From positions 62,001 through 126,000 of the forward strand of contig NZ_JAIUJR010000005.1 of the NCBI RefSeq assembly GCF_020166335.1: DNA of 64,000 nt. The letters are read 5' to 3'. The stretch is from Winogradskyella alexanderae. GTDB lineage: Bacteria > Bacteroidota > Bacteroidia > Flavobacteriales > Flavobacteriaceae. Below, piece by piece: positions 45,884 through 55,945 of this stretch; within the stretch, counting starts at the first letter, position 1; each line of letters opens with the position of its first letter. The notes beneath the pieces were generated by a model. The model was given only the letters and a program-made list of their open reading frames with translations. It ran no database searches and was not told the DNA's origin. The translations under genes were made by a program, and so were the position numbers.

Positions 45884-46974
45884 TATTTTTCTAACAATAA
45901 TTTATTAAACAAGTCTTGGTATTTTTTAGTTATATTTGAAATATGGAATTTGTCTAACGACTTAATTGCTTCATTAGATAATTGCTTTCTTAAATTTTCG
46001 TTATTTATAAGTTCATCTAACTTTTCTTGCATTTTTAAACTATCTTGATCATCTATAAGAAAGCCATTCACATCATGTTCGATTATGTCTGAAGGTCCTG
46101 TCTTACAATTATAAGATATACATGCCATTCCCTGAGACATAGCTTCAAGTAAAACCATTGGCAAACCTTCATATCTCGATGACAAAATAAAGATAGATGA
46201 CTTTTGCATTAATTCAGATACATTATCCACAAAACCTAAAAATAACACTTGATTTTCTAAATTATATTGTTTTACAAGTTTAGATAAATACTCTAAACCA
46301 ATGGACCCATACCCCGCAATTTTTAATTTCCATTCAGGATTTGCAATTAATAAAGGGGCAATAAGCTTTATTAAGTTATCAAAGCCTTTATGATGATATC
46401 TGTCTAAATGTCCAACTGCTAATATGGTATTATCTCTTCTATGCGAATTATCTTTAATTGGTTTAAATGTACATGGATTAGGCATAACACGTACGTTTAC
46501 TCCAAATTTTGTATAGTAGGGTAAATCAAATGAAGTTAAAACTGTAACCAAATCAGCCTTTTTGTAAACATATTCCTTTGTTAACTTTGTTATTAATTTA
46601 CGCCCTTTCATGTATCTTAAATAGGAATTATGTTCTTGTGCTATTATTTTTATTTTAAAAAGTTTGGCAACTATAATACATATAAGATTTGTTAAGGTGA
46701 TAAATGAAATTATAATATTTGGTCTATTTGTTCTAGTCTTATAAAATCTGCTTAAATTAATAATACTTCTTAATGTATGAGAAGGTATGTATGGAGATCC
46801 TTTGAGACTTTCTCGTTTTATGGAAGGATTTAGCTCGTAATTGTCTTTTTTATTAAATAACGTAATTACTGAAATCTCATTATTGGGATTCTTGGCTAAA
46901 TTATTTGCCATTAAAACAAGGACTCTTTCAGCACCTCCATGACCTATGGAAGATATGATAAAATGGATTTTCAT
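45883..46974 (-). CDS. glycosyltransferase family 4
   Basis: The 363-residue GT-B enzyme opens MKIHFIISSIGHGGAERVLVLMANNLA. It has IIAQEHNSYLRYMKGRK near residue 108, ILAVGHLDRYHHKGFDNLI near 185, and the Ex7E motif EGLPMVLLE near 275, followed by AMSQGMACISYNCKTGPSDII. The NCxTGPxxII segment is typical of galactosyl or N-acetylhexosaminyl transferases of surface-polysaccharide clusters. It overlaps the flippase gene by 4 nt. Specificity unknown. Confidence 0.88.
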   Translation of the reverse strand: MKIHFIISSIGHGGAERVLVLMANNLAKNPNNEISVITLFNKKDNYELNPSIKRESLKGSPYIPSHTLRSIINLSRFYKTRTNRPNIIISFITLTNLICIIVAKLFKIKIIAQEHNSYLRYMKGRKLITKLTKEYVYKKADLVTVLTSFDLPYYTKFGVNVRVMPNPCTFKPIKDNSHRRDNTILAVGHLDRYHHKGFDNLIKLIAPLLIANPEWKLKIAGYGSIGLEYLSKLVKQYNLENQVLFLGFVDNVSELMQKSSIFILSSRYEGLPMVLLEAMSQGMACISYNCKTGPSDIIEHDVNGFLIDDQDSLKMQEKLDELINNENLRKQLSNEAIKSLDKFHISNITKKYQDLFNKLLLEK

Positions 46975-48503
46975 ATTTTAGTTTTTATTAAATTTAATAT
47001 TCTTTTAGACACATTTCTGAAACCAGCACTTGATAAATATATAAAGGGCGTATATATAAATATTATACAGATTAAATGCTTAAATGAAAAAAATATTAAA
47101 TTAATAAGGTTTATTTCATCTATTGAAATACGCGATGATATCAATGTGCATAAATAGAACGGAATAATCATCGAGATAATTAAAACAGAAAAGTCTTTCC
47201 AATATTTTAATAAACTATCTTGGAAACCATATTTATATAAATAGTAAGGTCTCCAAATCAAAATAATTATAGAAAAAGCAATAGTTGTACCCATGAGTAT
47301 CCCTGCTAAATCAAAATAATGGAGTAAAATAATAGACATGGTTAAGTTTATAATACTCTGAATAACTGGAGCCCATATGTCTTGGAATAAACCATAAGCA
47401 TCCTTGAAGTGATCTACAGGAACACGGATTTGTTTTATAAACATATTTATTAAAAAGAGATTCAGTACCCATTTGCTCAAAATATATTTCTCACCTAGCC
47501 ATAATGAAATAAAAGGTTCTGTAATAAAATAGAGCAAGATGAAAGCTATTCCGCCAAGATAGAACCGTAATGCCATCATTTCCCAAAATACTTTTTTAAT
47601 ATTGGTTTTATCATTTTCAGCAACGAGATTTCCTATTCCTGCAGCTGTTCCGGCAAATGCTGTATTAATTAATTGTAACAACCTACTAAATAATAGGGAA
47701 TAATTACCGAAGAAGGCGACTGTTTCTATACTTATAAATGCAAAAATTAATATTTTATCGGTACCGTTAGTTACAAATGCACCTAATTTATGTACTGAGA
47801 CTTGCTTAATTTTTTTTATTATCTCAGGATTCTTTTTTAGTATTAAATTTGATGTTTTTTGATTAATTTTTAGCCATGGATATATTCTTTTTACCTTTCG
47901 CCTGAGAACATAACTATTAGAGATATAGAAGATCAGCTCTAAAGATATCCAGCCAATAGCACTATCGAAATAATAAACGATAATACATTGAATAATAATT
48001 TTAACTAGATTTAATGCTTGAGAATTGGACGTTATGACATAGTCTTTCTGGTCGGCTTGTAGTAAAGTGATATGATAATTGAAAAAGAAATTTAAAGACA
48101 TCCCGAAAAGGAAGGTGTAATAAGTGAAATAGACAATTGCTAAAGGTGCATCTAAATCATCAAACATTAATGGAAAGAAAAATGAAATTAGTATTCCGCT
48201 AATTAGAATAAAAACACCAATCTTCTTATAAAGATGGCCAAAAAGAGCAATTAATTCATTAATCCTTAAATATTCATTTTTGAATATTGGTTTGTACAGA
48301 CTATAACCTATAGCCGTACCAATACCTAATTCTGCCAGATTTAAAAACCCAAGGAAACTACGTAAAGTGTCTGCTAGGCCAATAAATTCATCACCTAGAT
48401 GATCAAGAAATAATTTCCTGGAAAAGAATTGTACAAATATGAATAGAAAATAAAAAAATACACTTATTTTCAAATTCTTAAGAGCATAATTTAATCTAGA
48501 CAT
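46971..48503 (-). CDS. oligosaccharide flippase family protein (Wzx-like)
   Basis: The 510-residue polytopic protein has about 12-14 spans. It opens NYALKNLKISVFFYFLFIFVQFFSRKLFLDHLGDEFIGLADTLRSFLGFLNLAELGIGTAIGYSLYKPIF, the Polysacc_synt arrangement with a charged loop after the first span and the conserved LAELGIGTAI segment. VTNGTDKILIFAFISIETVAFFGNYSLLF is the central repeat. It should flip the undecaprenyl-linked repeat unit across the inner membrane before polymerisation by the Wzy-like protein. It overlaps genes on both sides by 4 and 8 nt. Confidence 0.9.
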   Translation of the reverse strand: MSRLNYALKNLKISVFFYFLFIFVQFFSRKLFLDHLGDEFIGLADTLRSFLGFLNLAELGIGTAIGYSLYKPIFKNEYLRINELIALFGHLYKKIGVFILISGILISFFFPLMFDDLDAPLAIVYFTYYTFLFGMSLNFFFNYHITLLQADQKDYVITSNSQALNLVKIIIQCIIVYYFDSAIGWISLELIFYISNSYVLRRKVKRIYPWLKINQKTSNLILKKNPEIIKKIKQVSVHKLGAFVTNGTDKILIFAFISIETVAFFGNYSLLFSRLLQLINTAFAGTAAGIGNLVAENDKTNIKKVFWEMMALRFYLGGIAFILLYFITEPFISLWLGEKYILSKWVLNLFLINMFIKQIRVPVDHFKDAYGLFQDIWAPVIQSIINLTMSIILLHYFDLAGILMGTTIAFSIIILIWRPYYLYKYGFQDSLLKYWKDFSVLIISMIIPFYLCTLISSRISIDEINLINLIFFSFKHLICIIFIYTPFIYLSSAGFRNVSKRILNLIKTKI

Positions 48504-49485
48504 CTTTTAATTTTAGATTAATTTTATTTTGAAGCTGAATTCTTTTTAAATTGATTATTAGAAAATACCTGTAAAATGACGTAGGTAATAAAACAATCAT
48601 AAAAACAAAGAAATTAAAACAATGAAAAGAATGGTATTTTCTAAGTAGCAATCGAATACTATTACGGTGTTTGTAGTCCTCATCCAGCCAACTATTTAGA
48701 TGGAGATGATTATAATGCGAGGTTAAAAATTGAAAAAGATATTGTTTTGCATAATATTGAATTTTTTTAGAATATCCTTCTGTTTCTAATACAACATATT
48801 CTGCAGCACCTATCGATTTTAATTTTTTTATAGAATATTTGCTTCTTATTACACTATTTATATTCTCTACATTATATATATACAAAGGTTCATCTATAAA
48901 TCCAAGCTTATCAATTGAGTTTAATATGTCCATCGTATAATATACATCTTGATGCAAAATATGCTCTTTGAAAAATCTGTTTTTCACTACATCAATTTTG
49001 TATATTCGGCGCCAAACAGCGAACCTTTTGTTTTTAAGCACCCTTTGAAGAGTTGTTTCTTTTTCTTCGATAATCCCTTCAATATCCTTATTAGTCAATT
49101 CTATATTTAAAATGCCTTTTGATTCCACAGAGCTACATTCTACAACTTTCAAGTTATTCTTTATAGAAAAATCAAGTAGTTTTTGAAACATGTCGTTTCT
49201 TATCCAGTCATCACTATCAACAAAGCCTATATAATCACCTGTGGATTTAGTAAGTCCATAGTTGCGGGCAATACTTGAGCCCCCATTTTCAATATGGTAA
49301 ACGGATATCCTTGAATCTCTATTTGCAAAAGAGGTACAAATGTCACCACTATTATCGGTAGAACCGTCATTAACCAAAATTATTTCAAGATGACTATAGG
49401 TTTGATTAATAAGAGACTCAATGCATCTTTCTAAGTAAGATTCTACATTGTATACTGGTACTATAATACTAATTAATGGCTTCAT
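48496..49485 (-). CDS. glycosyltransferase family 2
   Basis: The 329-residue GT-A enzyme opens LISIIVPVYNVESYLERCIESLINQTYSHLEIILVNDGSTDNSGDIC. The metal-binding DxD appears in TGDYIGFVDSDDWI near residue 88. A later acidic His segment, EHILHQDVYYTMDIL near 170, is in the catalytic-base region. The C-terminal 70 residues are hydrophobic and basic (FFVFMIVLLPTSFYRYFLI), suggesting membrane association. It is the first gene of the continuous minus-strand block that runs to 40597, starting after a 484-nt gap. Confidence 0.88.
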   Translation of the reverse strand: MKPLISIIVPVYNVESYLERCIESLINQTYSHLEIILVNDGSTDNSGDICTSFANRDSRISVYHIENGGSSIARNYGLTKSTGDYIGFVDSDDWIRNDMFQKLLDFSIKNNLKVVECSSVESKGILNIELTNKDIEGIIEEKETTLQRVLKNKRFAVWRRIYKIDVVKNRFFKEHILHQDVYYTMDILNSIDKLGFIDEPLYIYNVENINSVIRSKYSIKKLKSIGAAEYVVLETEGYSKKIQYYAKQYLFQFLTSHYNHLHLNSWLDEDYKHRNSIRLLLRKYHSFHCFNFFVFMIVLLPTSFYRYFLIINLKRIQLQNKINLKLKDV

Positions 49486-49969
49486 CTAGATTTGGGTTGA
49501 AATGATTAAGTGTTTTAATCTAATTTTTCAATTTTTATAAAGCTGAAATAAACTATCTATTGTTTTGACATGATTAATACTTGTCAAATATGAAGAAAAT
49601 TAAACAAAAACATCTATTAATTAGTTAACAAATAGATTTATACGATAAAATTCAGGTATAGTTATTAATAATGAGAATCGTTCCATTATTAAAAATGGAA
49701 ATTTGAATCCTTAATAGTATAATTTCTCAACTATAGCCAAAACGAGTTCTTTTTGTAAGTATTTCTTTCATAAAGTTAAATAATTAATAAAAACATCTAA
49801 TATTAATGTGCTTTCGTAAATATATCTGAAATCAATTTATTACTAATGTATTATAATACTTACTTAAAATTACATATTATCGAAAAATAATGAATTTTAT
49901 CTTATTTTTGAAAATTAAATATTTACATTCGCTTTAAAATAAATAGCCCCTCTTAACCTACTTAAAATT
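49486..49969. other. 484-nt gene-free divergent region
   Basis: AT-rich sequence between the GT2 gene (-) and the T9SS-secreted protein gene (+). I find no supported reading frame. It has one good plus-strand -7 box (49903-49910), and no perfect minus-strand box, though a promoter for the minus-strand glycosyltransferase block is expected here. Confidence 0.5.
49903..49910 (+). promoter_or_regulatory. -7 promoter box of the T9SS-secreted protein gene
   Basis: TATTTTTG, a perfect TAnnTTTG, 59 nt before the ATG at 49970; the implied leader is about 50 nt. Confidence 0.5.
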
Positions 49970-52960
49970 ATGAAAGCCCCAAAACCTACAACAAATTGTA
50001 TTTGTATTACAATTACGTTTTTATTACTCCTATTGATTATCCCTTGGAATACCTATTCGCAACAGTTAGCGTTCCCAACAGCCATGGGGGCAGGAGCCTA
50101 TACAACTGGCGGAAGAGGACAATCTGTTTACCATGTAACAAATTTAAACGCTACTGGACCTGGTAGTTTTAGGGATGCTTTATCACAATCAAATAGAACT
50201 ATTGTGTTTGATGTTTCAGGTATAATAGAAATGATACCAGAATTTCAAGGTGATGATATTTTAATTGAAGCAAATAACTTAACTATAGCTGGTCAAACTG
50301 CACCTGAAGGTAATATAACAATTACGGGTGCAAGATTAGTTTTTAGAGGCGAGAATGTTATTGTTAGGTATCTTAAACTTAGATCGACAGATGACGTTGA
50401 AGGTGTTATTAATTCATCTAATAAATCTGATGTTATATTTGACCATTTATCCGTATCAGGTGTAGAAACTAATCAAGTAGCTATTGGTATGACTACTAAT
50501 CCAGATACACCCGCTTATAATAGAACCACACAAAACTGTTTAATAGCATATTCTGGTTTAGGAATGATTATTGGTGATACAACACCTCCAAACGACACTA
50601 ATAATGAAACTTATAGTATAATAAATAATGCTTTTGTTTTTGTTGGTCATAGAATACCTGCTAAAATAGCCGGTGCTGTTCATATGGATATAATAAATAA
50701 CCTATCACATGGACACTCTGCAAGACTTATTAGGATTGATGATTGGTCGTATAATCTTAACCATGTTGGAAACTATTATACACAGGGTAGACCTATGGAT
50801 CAGCTTAATACTGCATATTACGGTACTAGAAACGGTTTGATATATGATAATGATAATTATTATGATCCTGATTTTACACAACCTGATGAATGGGAACGGT
50901 TTTTAGGAGATGAAGCACCGTTGCCTTCATCTAAATTTGTTCAATCACCTTTTACATACCAAAATAGTGAAACCTTAAATATTCTGAGCAGTGGTGATTT
51001 AAAAACACAAATGTTGCCATTTGTGGGATGCTACAAATACATAAATGATAACGGCCAAGTTATAGAGGATAGAGATTCCATAGATTCACAAGCAATTGAT
51101 GATGCTACAAATGAAACAACTAGAGGAAGCGTTTCTGATTTTATAAATATTACAATAGACGATATACCGACTTCAAACAACACACGTCCTGTTGATTTTT
51201 ATCAATCAAATCCACATATACCAGAAGCCTGGTTAGTCTCTCAAGGAATATCGGGCAATGCCGACATACACAACCAGATTCAACAATCAGGGTATACTTT
51301 ATTAGAAGAATACTTTAATCAAGTTGATTCTATGGGAAACGTAGAAGCCACGGGATTAAACATAACACCAGACGTGGCTACTTTAAATGTTTCGGAAACT
51401 ATAGATTTGGATGTGCAATTTACACCTGCAAATACTACAGATCAGTCTGGTGTTTGGACTTCAGAAAATGAGGAGATAGCTAATGTAGATACAAATGGTA
51501 CAGTAACGGGAATTGCAGAGGGTGTTGTTGAAATTCGATTTGTTTCTAATGATGGTGGGTTTACGGACACGTCTGTAATCACGGTAGTTCCTTTGCCCGT
51601 AGTTGCAGATGCTGGTGAAGACCAAAATATTTGTGAAGGAGAGTCGGTTTTATTAACTGCAACAGGAGGGACTAATTTCCTTTGGAGTACTGGAGAAACT
51701 ACCCAAAGTATAACCGTAAGTCCAAATTCCACGACAACATACTCGGTAACGGTATCTAATGGTACTGAAGAAGACACAGATGATGTTACAGTATTTGTTG
51801 ATACGCTTCCGAATTTAACTATCTCTGACGATGTTACCATAATAGAAGGCGACAATACTACTTTGACCGCAGAAGGTGCAAATGAATATCTTTGGAACAC
51901 AGGTGAAACAACCTCATCTATTACTGTTAGCCCAAATGTTACGACAACATATACTGTAACCGGAAGTAATGGTTCGTGTGAGGTACAAGAACAAATTATA
52001 GTAACTGTTGAAGCGATTTTCCAGGCAGATGCAGGTGAAGACCAACGAATTTGTGATGGAAGTGGTGATGAAGTAATATTGAGCGCAGGAGAGGGAGACG
52101 CGTACTTGTGGAGTACAGGAGAGACTACTCAAAACATCACTGTTAGCCCTGAGTCAACAACTACTTACTCTGTTGTTGTTACAAATGGTAGTCAAGAAGA
52201 TTCAGACAGTGTAACGGTTTTTGTGGATCCAAATCCAAATGTAGTTATTGTGAATGGAGATTCTGTGGATATTTTAAGTGGTGATTTCATCACTTTATCC
52301 GCAACTGGTGCGAATTCTTACGAATGGAGCAATGGTGCGACGCAACCAAATATAGCCATAAGTCCATCTGTAACGACTACCTATGAGGTACGCGGTTACA
52401 TAAATGATTGTTATGACGAAAAACAGGTTACGGTAAATGTATTTGAACCTGTCGTTGCATACGCAGGAGAAGATATAAGTATTTGTCTAAATGAGGTCGC
52501 AACTCTTACAGCTACAGGTGGTGATGAATATTTATGGAGTACTGGAGAAACTACACAGTCTATACAAGTTTCACCATTTCAAACCACAGTTTATACAGTG
52601 ACCGTATTTAATGCCTTAGATTTTGATGAAGCCTCAGTGACAGTTGAAATTGATAACTTTTGTGAAGAGGAAGAATCAAACAACCAAAATGATGAAGTAA
52701 TAGATATGTCATTTAAAGTTTACCCTAATCCCGCCTATAATTATGTAAATGTGAGGTTAGATGGTTCAATGAATTTGATCAACGTATTTATCTATGACTT
52801 TACTGGAAAACTAGTCCAACAAACTGAAATTCAAAACGAATCACAATCACCAATTGTTGAAACAAGGATGAATATTCAATCGTTATCTAACGGAATCTAT
52901 TTTGTTAAACTTGTTAATAAAAGCGGTGATGATATTACAAGAAAACTTATTGTCCGATAG
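49970..52960 (+). CDS. T9SS-secreted pectate-lyase-like protein with Ig/PKD-like repeats
   Basis: The 996-residue product has a signal peptide (about 1-31, ending NTYSQQ). A right-handed beta-helix of the pectate lyase superfamily covers about 33-430: [103 protein letters not shown]2-like Ig domain follows (about 455-543). Five repeats of about 70 residues then carry [20 protein letters not shown] motifs (546-895), and a type A T9SS sorting domain closes the protein (about 912-996, [14 protein letters not shown] to RKLIVR). It is thus exported across both membranes and probably surface-attached or released. It sits inside the polysaccharide locus beside uronate-forming genes, so cleavage of the locus's own polymer is a plausible role. 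Several lyase active-site positions look altered. Confidence 0.85.
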   Translation: MKAPKPTTNCICITITFLLLLLIIPWNTYSQQLAFPTAMGAGAYTTGGRGQSVYHVTNLNATGPGSFRDALSQSNRTIVFDVSGIIEMIPEFQGDDILIEANNLTIAGQTAPEGNITITGARLVFRGENVIVRYLKLRSTDDVEGVINSSNKSDVIFDHLSVSGVETNQVAIGMTTNPDTPAYNRTTQNCLIAYSGLGMIIGDTTPPNDTNNETYSIINNAFVFVGHRIPAKIAGAVHMDIINNLSHGHSARLIRIDDWSYNLNHVGNYYTQGRPMDQLNTAYYGTRNGLIYDNDNYYDPDFTQPDEWERFLGDEAPLPSSKFVQSPFTYQNSETLNILSSGDLKTQMLPFVGCYKYINDNGQVIEDRDSIDSQAIDDATNETTRGSVSDFINITIDDIPTSNNTRPVDFYQSNPHIPEAWLVSQGISGNADIHNQIQQSGYTLLEEYFNQVDSMGNVEATGLNITPDVATLNVSETIDLDVQFTPANTTDQSGVWTSENEEIANVDTNGTVTGIAEGVVEIRFVSNDGGFTDTSVITVVPLPVVADAGEDQNICEGESVLLTATGGTNFLWSTGETTQSITVSPNSTTTYSVTVSNGTEEDTDDVTVFVDTLPNLTISDDVTIIEGDNTTLTAEGANEYLWNTGETTSSITVSPNVTTTYTVTGSNGSCEVQEQIIVTVEAIFQADAGEDQRICDGSGDEVILSAGEGDAYLWSTGETTQNITVSPESTTTYSVVVTNGSQEDSDSVTVFVDPNPNVVIVNGDSVDILSGDFITLSATGANSYEWSNGATQPNIAISPSVTTTYEVRGYINDCYDEKQVTVNVFEPVVAYAGEDISICLNEVATLTATGGDEYLWSTGETTQSIQVSPFQTTVYTVTVFNALDFDEASVTVEIDNFCEEEESNNQNDEVIDMSFKVYPNPAYNYVNVRLDGSMNLINVFIYDFTGKLVQQTEIQNESQSPIVETRMNIQSLSNGIYFVKLVNKSGDDITRKLIVR
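51605..52654 (+). repeat. five tandem Ig/PKD-like protein repeats in an ABABA pattern
   Basis: Repeat units begin near residues 546, 613, 686, 755 and 830 of the secreted protein. Units 1, 3 and 5 (type A) open with AGEDxxIC. Units 2 and 4 (type B) lack that motif and have a Cys in the second half (NGSCEVQ, NDCYDEK). All share a core of the form [16 protein letters not shown], then a TTTY strand. The spacing of the A units is 140 and 144 residues, so the AB pair is the duplicated block. Confidence 0.8.
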
Positions 52961-54326
52961 TAAAATATTTAAAGCCTATCTTTTCAATAGAATTCTTGTC
53001 CAATAATCTTCTGCCATCAAAAATAAACGCTGGTTTTTTCATAAGGTTGTAAATCTTATTCCAATCATACGATTTAAACTCATCCCATTCTGTCATAATT
53101 GCAATGGCATGCGCATCTTTTATAGCCTCATACGGATTATTGAAAACCTCAACAAGTTCCTCGTTTTCTTTTTCAAGTCTTGTATTAAGGTAATTTAAAT
53201 CAGCGTAAACTTTGGCTTTTGGAACCTTTGGATCATAAACAGCAATACTAGCTTGCTCACTCAGCAGGTGATCAGCTACATAGATGGCGGCTGATTCTCT
53301 AGTGTCGTTAGTGTCTTTTTTAAATGCCCAACCTAACATCGCAATCTTTTTACCTGAAACTGTATTATATAAGGTAGTAATTAATTTATCCGAGAAACGT
53401 CTTTTTTGGTGGTCATTTAAGATTATCACCTGTTCCCAGTAATCGGCAACTTCATTTAGTCCATAACTTCGTGCGATATAAACTAGGTTTAAAATATCTT
53501 TTTGAAAACAAGATCCTCCAAAACCAATAGATGCATTTAAGAATTTAGGTCCTATTCTAGAATCCATACCGATAGCTCGCGCAACTTCACTAACATTTGC
53601 TTCTGTGTGCTCACATAATTCTGAAATTGCGTTTATTGATGAGATCCGCTGTGCTAAAAATGCGTTTGCTGTAAGTTTTGAAAGTTCTGAGGACCAAACG
53701 TTTGTACGTAAAATTTGATCTTGTGGAACCCAGCTACCGTATATACTTGCGAGCGCTTCAATAGCCTCTTTAGATTCGCCACCTATTAAAACGCGGTCAG
53801 GTTTTAACAAGTCTTGTATTGCGGTTCCTTCTGCTAAGAATTCAGGATTGGAAAGTATGTCAAATTTAACTTCACCGCCTATATTGTCAAGAATGCTTTT
53901 GATAGCATGAGCGGTCCTAACTGGTAAAGTTGATTTTTCAACAACAATTTTATCTGTTTTAGCAACATCTGCTATATTTCTCGCACATAATTCTACATAT
54001 TTTAGATCCGCAGCCATGCCTTTTCCCTTGCCATAGGTTTTGGTAGGCGTATTAACAGAAATAAATACCATTTCTGCTTCGTCGATGGCTTTATCAATTT
54101 CAGTCGAAAAGTGCAGATTTTTGCCACGTGTTTCTTTGACAATTTCTGGAAGTCCCGGTTCGTATACTGGTAATTTTGAAACATCATCGTCATTCCAGGC
54201 ATCTATTCTTTCTTGGTTTATATCTACGATAGTAACCTGTATATTTGGGTTCATTTTGGCAATGACCGCCATGGTTGGGCCACCTACGTAGCCGGCTCCG
54301 ATACAACATATTTTATTGATTTTCAT
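52947..54326 (-). CDS. ugd: UDP-glucose 6-dehydrogenase
   Basis: It oxidises UDP-glucose to UDP-glucuronate with two NAD. The 459 residues start [22 protein letters not shown], the N-terminal Rossmann motif in the form found in eukaryotic-type enzymes, with [21 protein letters not shown] after it. The catalytic Cys lies in [19 protein letters not shown] near residue 270. The Lys and Asn of the active site are in [22 protein letters not shown] near 220. The C-terminal UDP-binding domain has [14 protein letters not shown]. Its 3' end overlaps the convergent secreted-protein gene by 14 nt. It supplies uronate precursor to the locus. Confidence 0.95.
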   Translation of the reverse strand: MKINKICCIGAGYVGGPTMAVIAKMNPNIQVTIVDINQERIDAWNDDDVSKLPVYEPGLPEIVKETRGKNLHFSTEIDKAIDEAEMVFISVNTPTKTYGKGKGMAADLKYVELCARNIADVAKTDKIVVEKSTLPVRTAHAIKSILDNIGGEVKFDILSNPEFLAEGTAIQDLLKPDRVLIGGESKEAIEALASIYGSWVPQDQILRTNVWSSELSKLTANAFLAQRISSINAISELCEHTEANVSEVARAIGMDSRIGPKFLNASIGFGGSCFQKDILNLVYIARSYGLNEVADYWEQVIILNDHQKRRFSDKLITTLYNTVSGKKIAMLGWAFKKDTNDTRESAAIYVADHLLSEQASIAVYDPKVPKAKVYADLNYLNTRLEKENEELVEVFNNPYEAIKDAHAIAIMTEWDEFKSYDWNKIYNLMKKPAFIFDGRRLLDKNSIEKIGFKYFTIGQ

Positions 54327-54454
54327 AATCTAAATCTAATTTGACTTGGGTTATTTTTTAGTTAGGCAAAAGTGTATTAATTATTCTAATTATTATAAAA
54401 TTCTATATAAAAGTATTCTTTTAACGATAAAATTCAACTTTGACAATACCACTT

Positions 54455-55474
54455 TCAGTTGTAATATTCTTTAAACCAAGTAACAAAAGATTTAACACCG
54501 TCTTTTATTGATGTGTTTGGGCGGTAATCATAATCTTTTATCAGTTCATCTACGTCAGCCCATGTTTTTTCAACATCGCCAGGCTGTATAGGTAACATCT
54601 TCTTTTCTGCGGTCGTATTGAGATTAAATTCTATTTCTTTGATAAAGTCCATTAATTTCACCGAATTATTATTGCCGATGTTATAAACTTTGTAGAGTTT
54701 ATTGTTTTTTACCCTTTCAGAAGCAGGGGATTCACAAATTCTTACAACACCTTCAACAATGTCGTCAATATAAGTGAAGTCACGCTCCATTTTACCGAAA
54801 TTAAAAACTTTAATTGGCTTATTGTTTATAATTGCATCTGTGAATAAAAACATAGCCATATCTGGTCTTCCCCAAGGACCATATACTGTGAAAAATCTCA
54901 ATCCAGTTGTTGGAAAATTAAATAAGTGGCTATAAGTGTGAGCCATTAATTCGTTACTCTTTTTGGTAGCGGCATATAAACTTATGGGATGGTCTACATT
55001 ATCATCTGTTGAAAAGGGTATTTTTTTGTTTGATCCATAAACACTAGAACTACTAGCATAGACGAGGTGTTTGATTTTATGATGTCGGCAACACTCTAGA
55101 ATGTTAACAAAACCAACAATATTAGAATCTACATACGTATCTGGATTTTCTAATGAATATCTTACACCTGCTTGGGCCGCAAGATTACATACAACATCGA
55201 ATTTTTGTTCTTCAAAGAGTGATGGCAAGTTCTCACGATCCTCTAAATTCATTCTAATAAATGAAAAATTCGATTTGTCACTTCTAGATAGATAGTTAAA
55301 AACTTCTGCATCTTTTTGATTTATACCCAGCTCTTTTAATCTCGAGTACTTTAGATTTATATCGTAATAGTCATTGATATTATCTAGTCCAACAACTTCA
55401 TGACCCTTTTCTGTAAGTATTTTAGAGGTAAAAAAACCGATGAAGCCAGCGGCTCCAGTTACAAGTATTTTCAT
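54455..55474 (-). CDS. UDP-glucuronate 4-epimerase-like NAD-dependent epimerase
   Basis: The 339-residue extended SDR protein has ILVTGAAGFIGFFTSKIL at the start. LDNINDYYDINLKYSRLKEL follows, a sequence characteristic of UDP-glucuronate 4-epimerases (GAE/Cap1J type). The active site is YASSSSVYGSNKKIPFST, with SLYAATKKSNELMAHTYSHLF holding YxxxK near residue 167. RPDMAMFLFTDAI and ERDFTYIDDIVEGV are further conserved. It should make UDP-galacturonate from the product of Ugd, encoded 128 nt downstream. The epimerase and dehydrogenase genes are in the same direction with the epimerase upstream. Confidence 0.9.
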   Translation of the reverse strand: MKILVTGAAGFIGFFTSKILTEKGHEVVGLDNINDYYDINLKYSRLKELGINQKDAEVFNYLSRSDKSNFSFIRMNLEDRENLPSLFEEQKFDVVCNLAAQAGVRYSLENPDTYVDSNIVGFVNILECCRHHKIKHLVYASSSSVYGSNKKIPFSTDDNVDHPISLYAATKKSNELMAHTYSHLFNFPTTGLRFFTVYGPWGRPDMAMFLFTDAIINNKPIKVFNFGKMERDFTYIDDIVEGVVRICESPASERVKNNKLYKVYNIGNNNSVKLMDFIKEIEFNLNTTAEKKMLPIQPGDVEKTWADVDELIKDYDYRPNTSIKDGVKSFVTWFKEYYN

Positions 55475-55555
55475 TTAAAAGGTAGATTTAAGTTTAAAAA
55501 TCAAAAATGATGAATTATCACAAAAAAATGACATTTTTACTATGAAAAGGCCGTT

Positions 55556-55933
55556 TTATTCGTTCTTGTATCTCATCATTAATATTTGTGCTATTGAATT
55601 ACAATTTGCAACCTCTAATTCTATGTCTTTGCCCTTAAAATTATTATTGATAAAATATTGTTTACATGAATCTAAGTTGGTAAGACTTTTCGAAAAGTCT
55701 ACATCGCCAAATCTAATTAGATTTTTTACAGTTGTCGAATCCAATTTGTTTGTCAGAATAAAGTCTGCTACATTTTTTGAATAGGATAGAGGTTTAGAAC
55801 TAATATTTTTAACAGTGCGTGCGTTAGGCCCATAATCACACGACGCTTTCTTTCCGCTTAAAAAAAAGAAAAGAATAATTAATCCAACTGCAAAACCACT
55901 AAGGTAGTAACCTAAGCGTTGTATGAATTTCAT
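55556..55933 (-). CDS. DUF4258-like small membrane-anchored protein
   Basis: The 125 residues have an N-terminal membrane segment at about 7-27 (LGYYLSGFAVGLIILFFFLSG). A basic/Cys stretch follows (KKASCDYGPNARTVKNISSKPLSYS), then an alpha/beta domain with VKNLIRFGDVDFSKSLTNLDSCKQYFI and ELEVANCNSIAQILMM. The arrangement matches flavobacterial DUF4258-annotated proteins, from memory. Function unknown. It lies 13 nt downstream of the alanine dehydrogenase gene, so the two are probably cotranscribed. Confidence 0.75.
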   Translation of the reverse strand: MKFIQRLGYYLSGFAVGLIILFFFLSGKKASCDYGPNARTVKNISSKPLSYSKNVADFILTNKLDSTTVKNLIRFGDVDFSKSLTNLDSCKQYFINNNFKGKDIELEVANCNSIAQILMMRYKNE

Positions 55934-55945
55934 AAATGATTTAAA

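Noticed and set aside
51442..51900. 152-codon open frame on the minus strand inside the secreted protein gene
   Set aside because: It is Val/Ser/Thr-rich and mirrors the repeats on the other strand; the plus-strand frame has a signal peptide, domains and a sorting signal.
51605..52654. Possible tandem DNA repeat or CRISPR-like array
   Set aside because: The periodicity of about 210 nt comes from protein domain repeats in frame; there are no short identical repeats with unique spacers.
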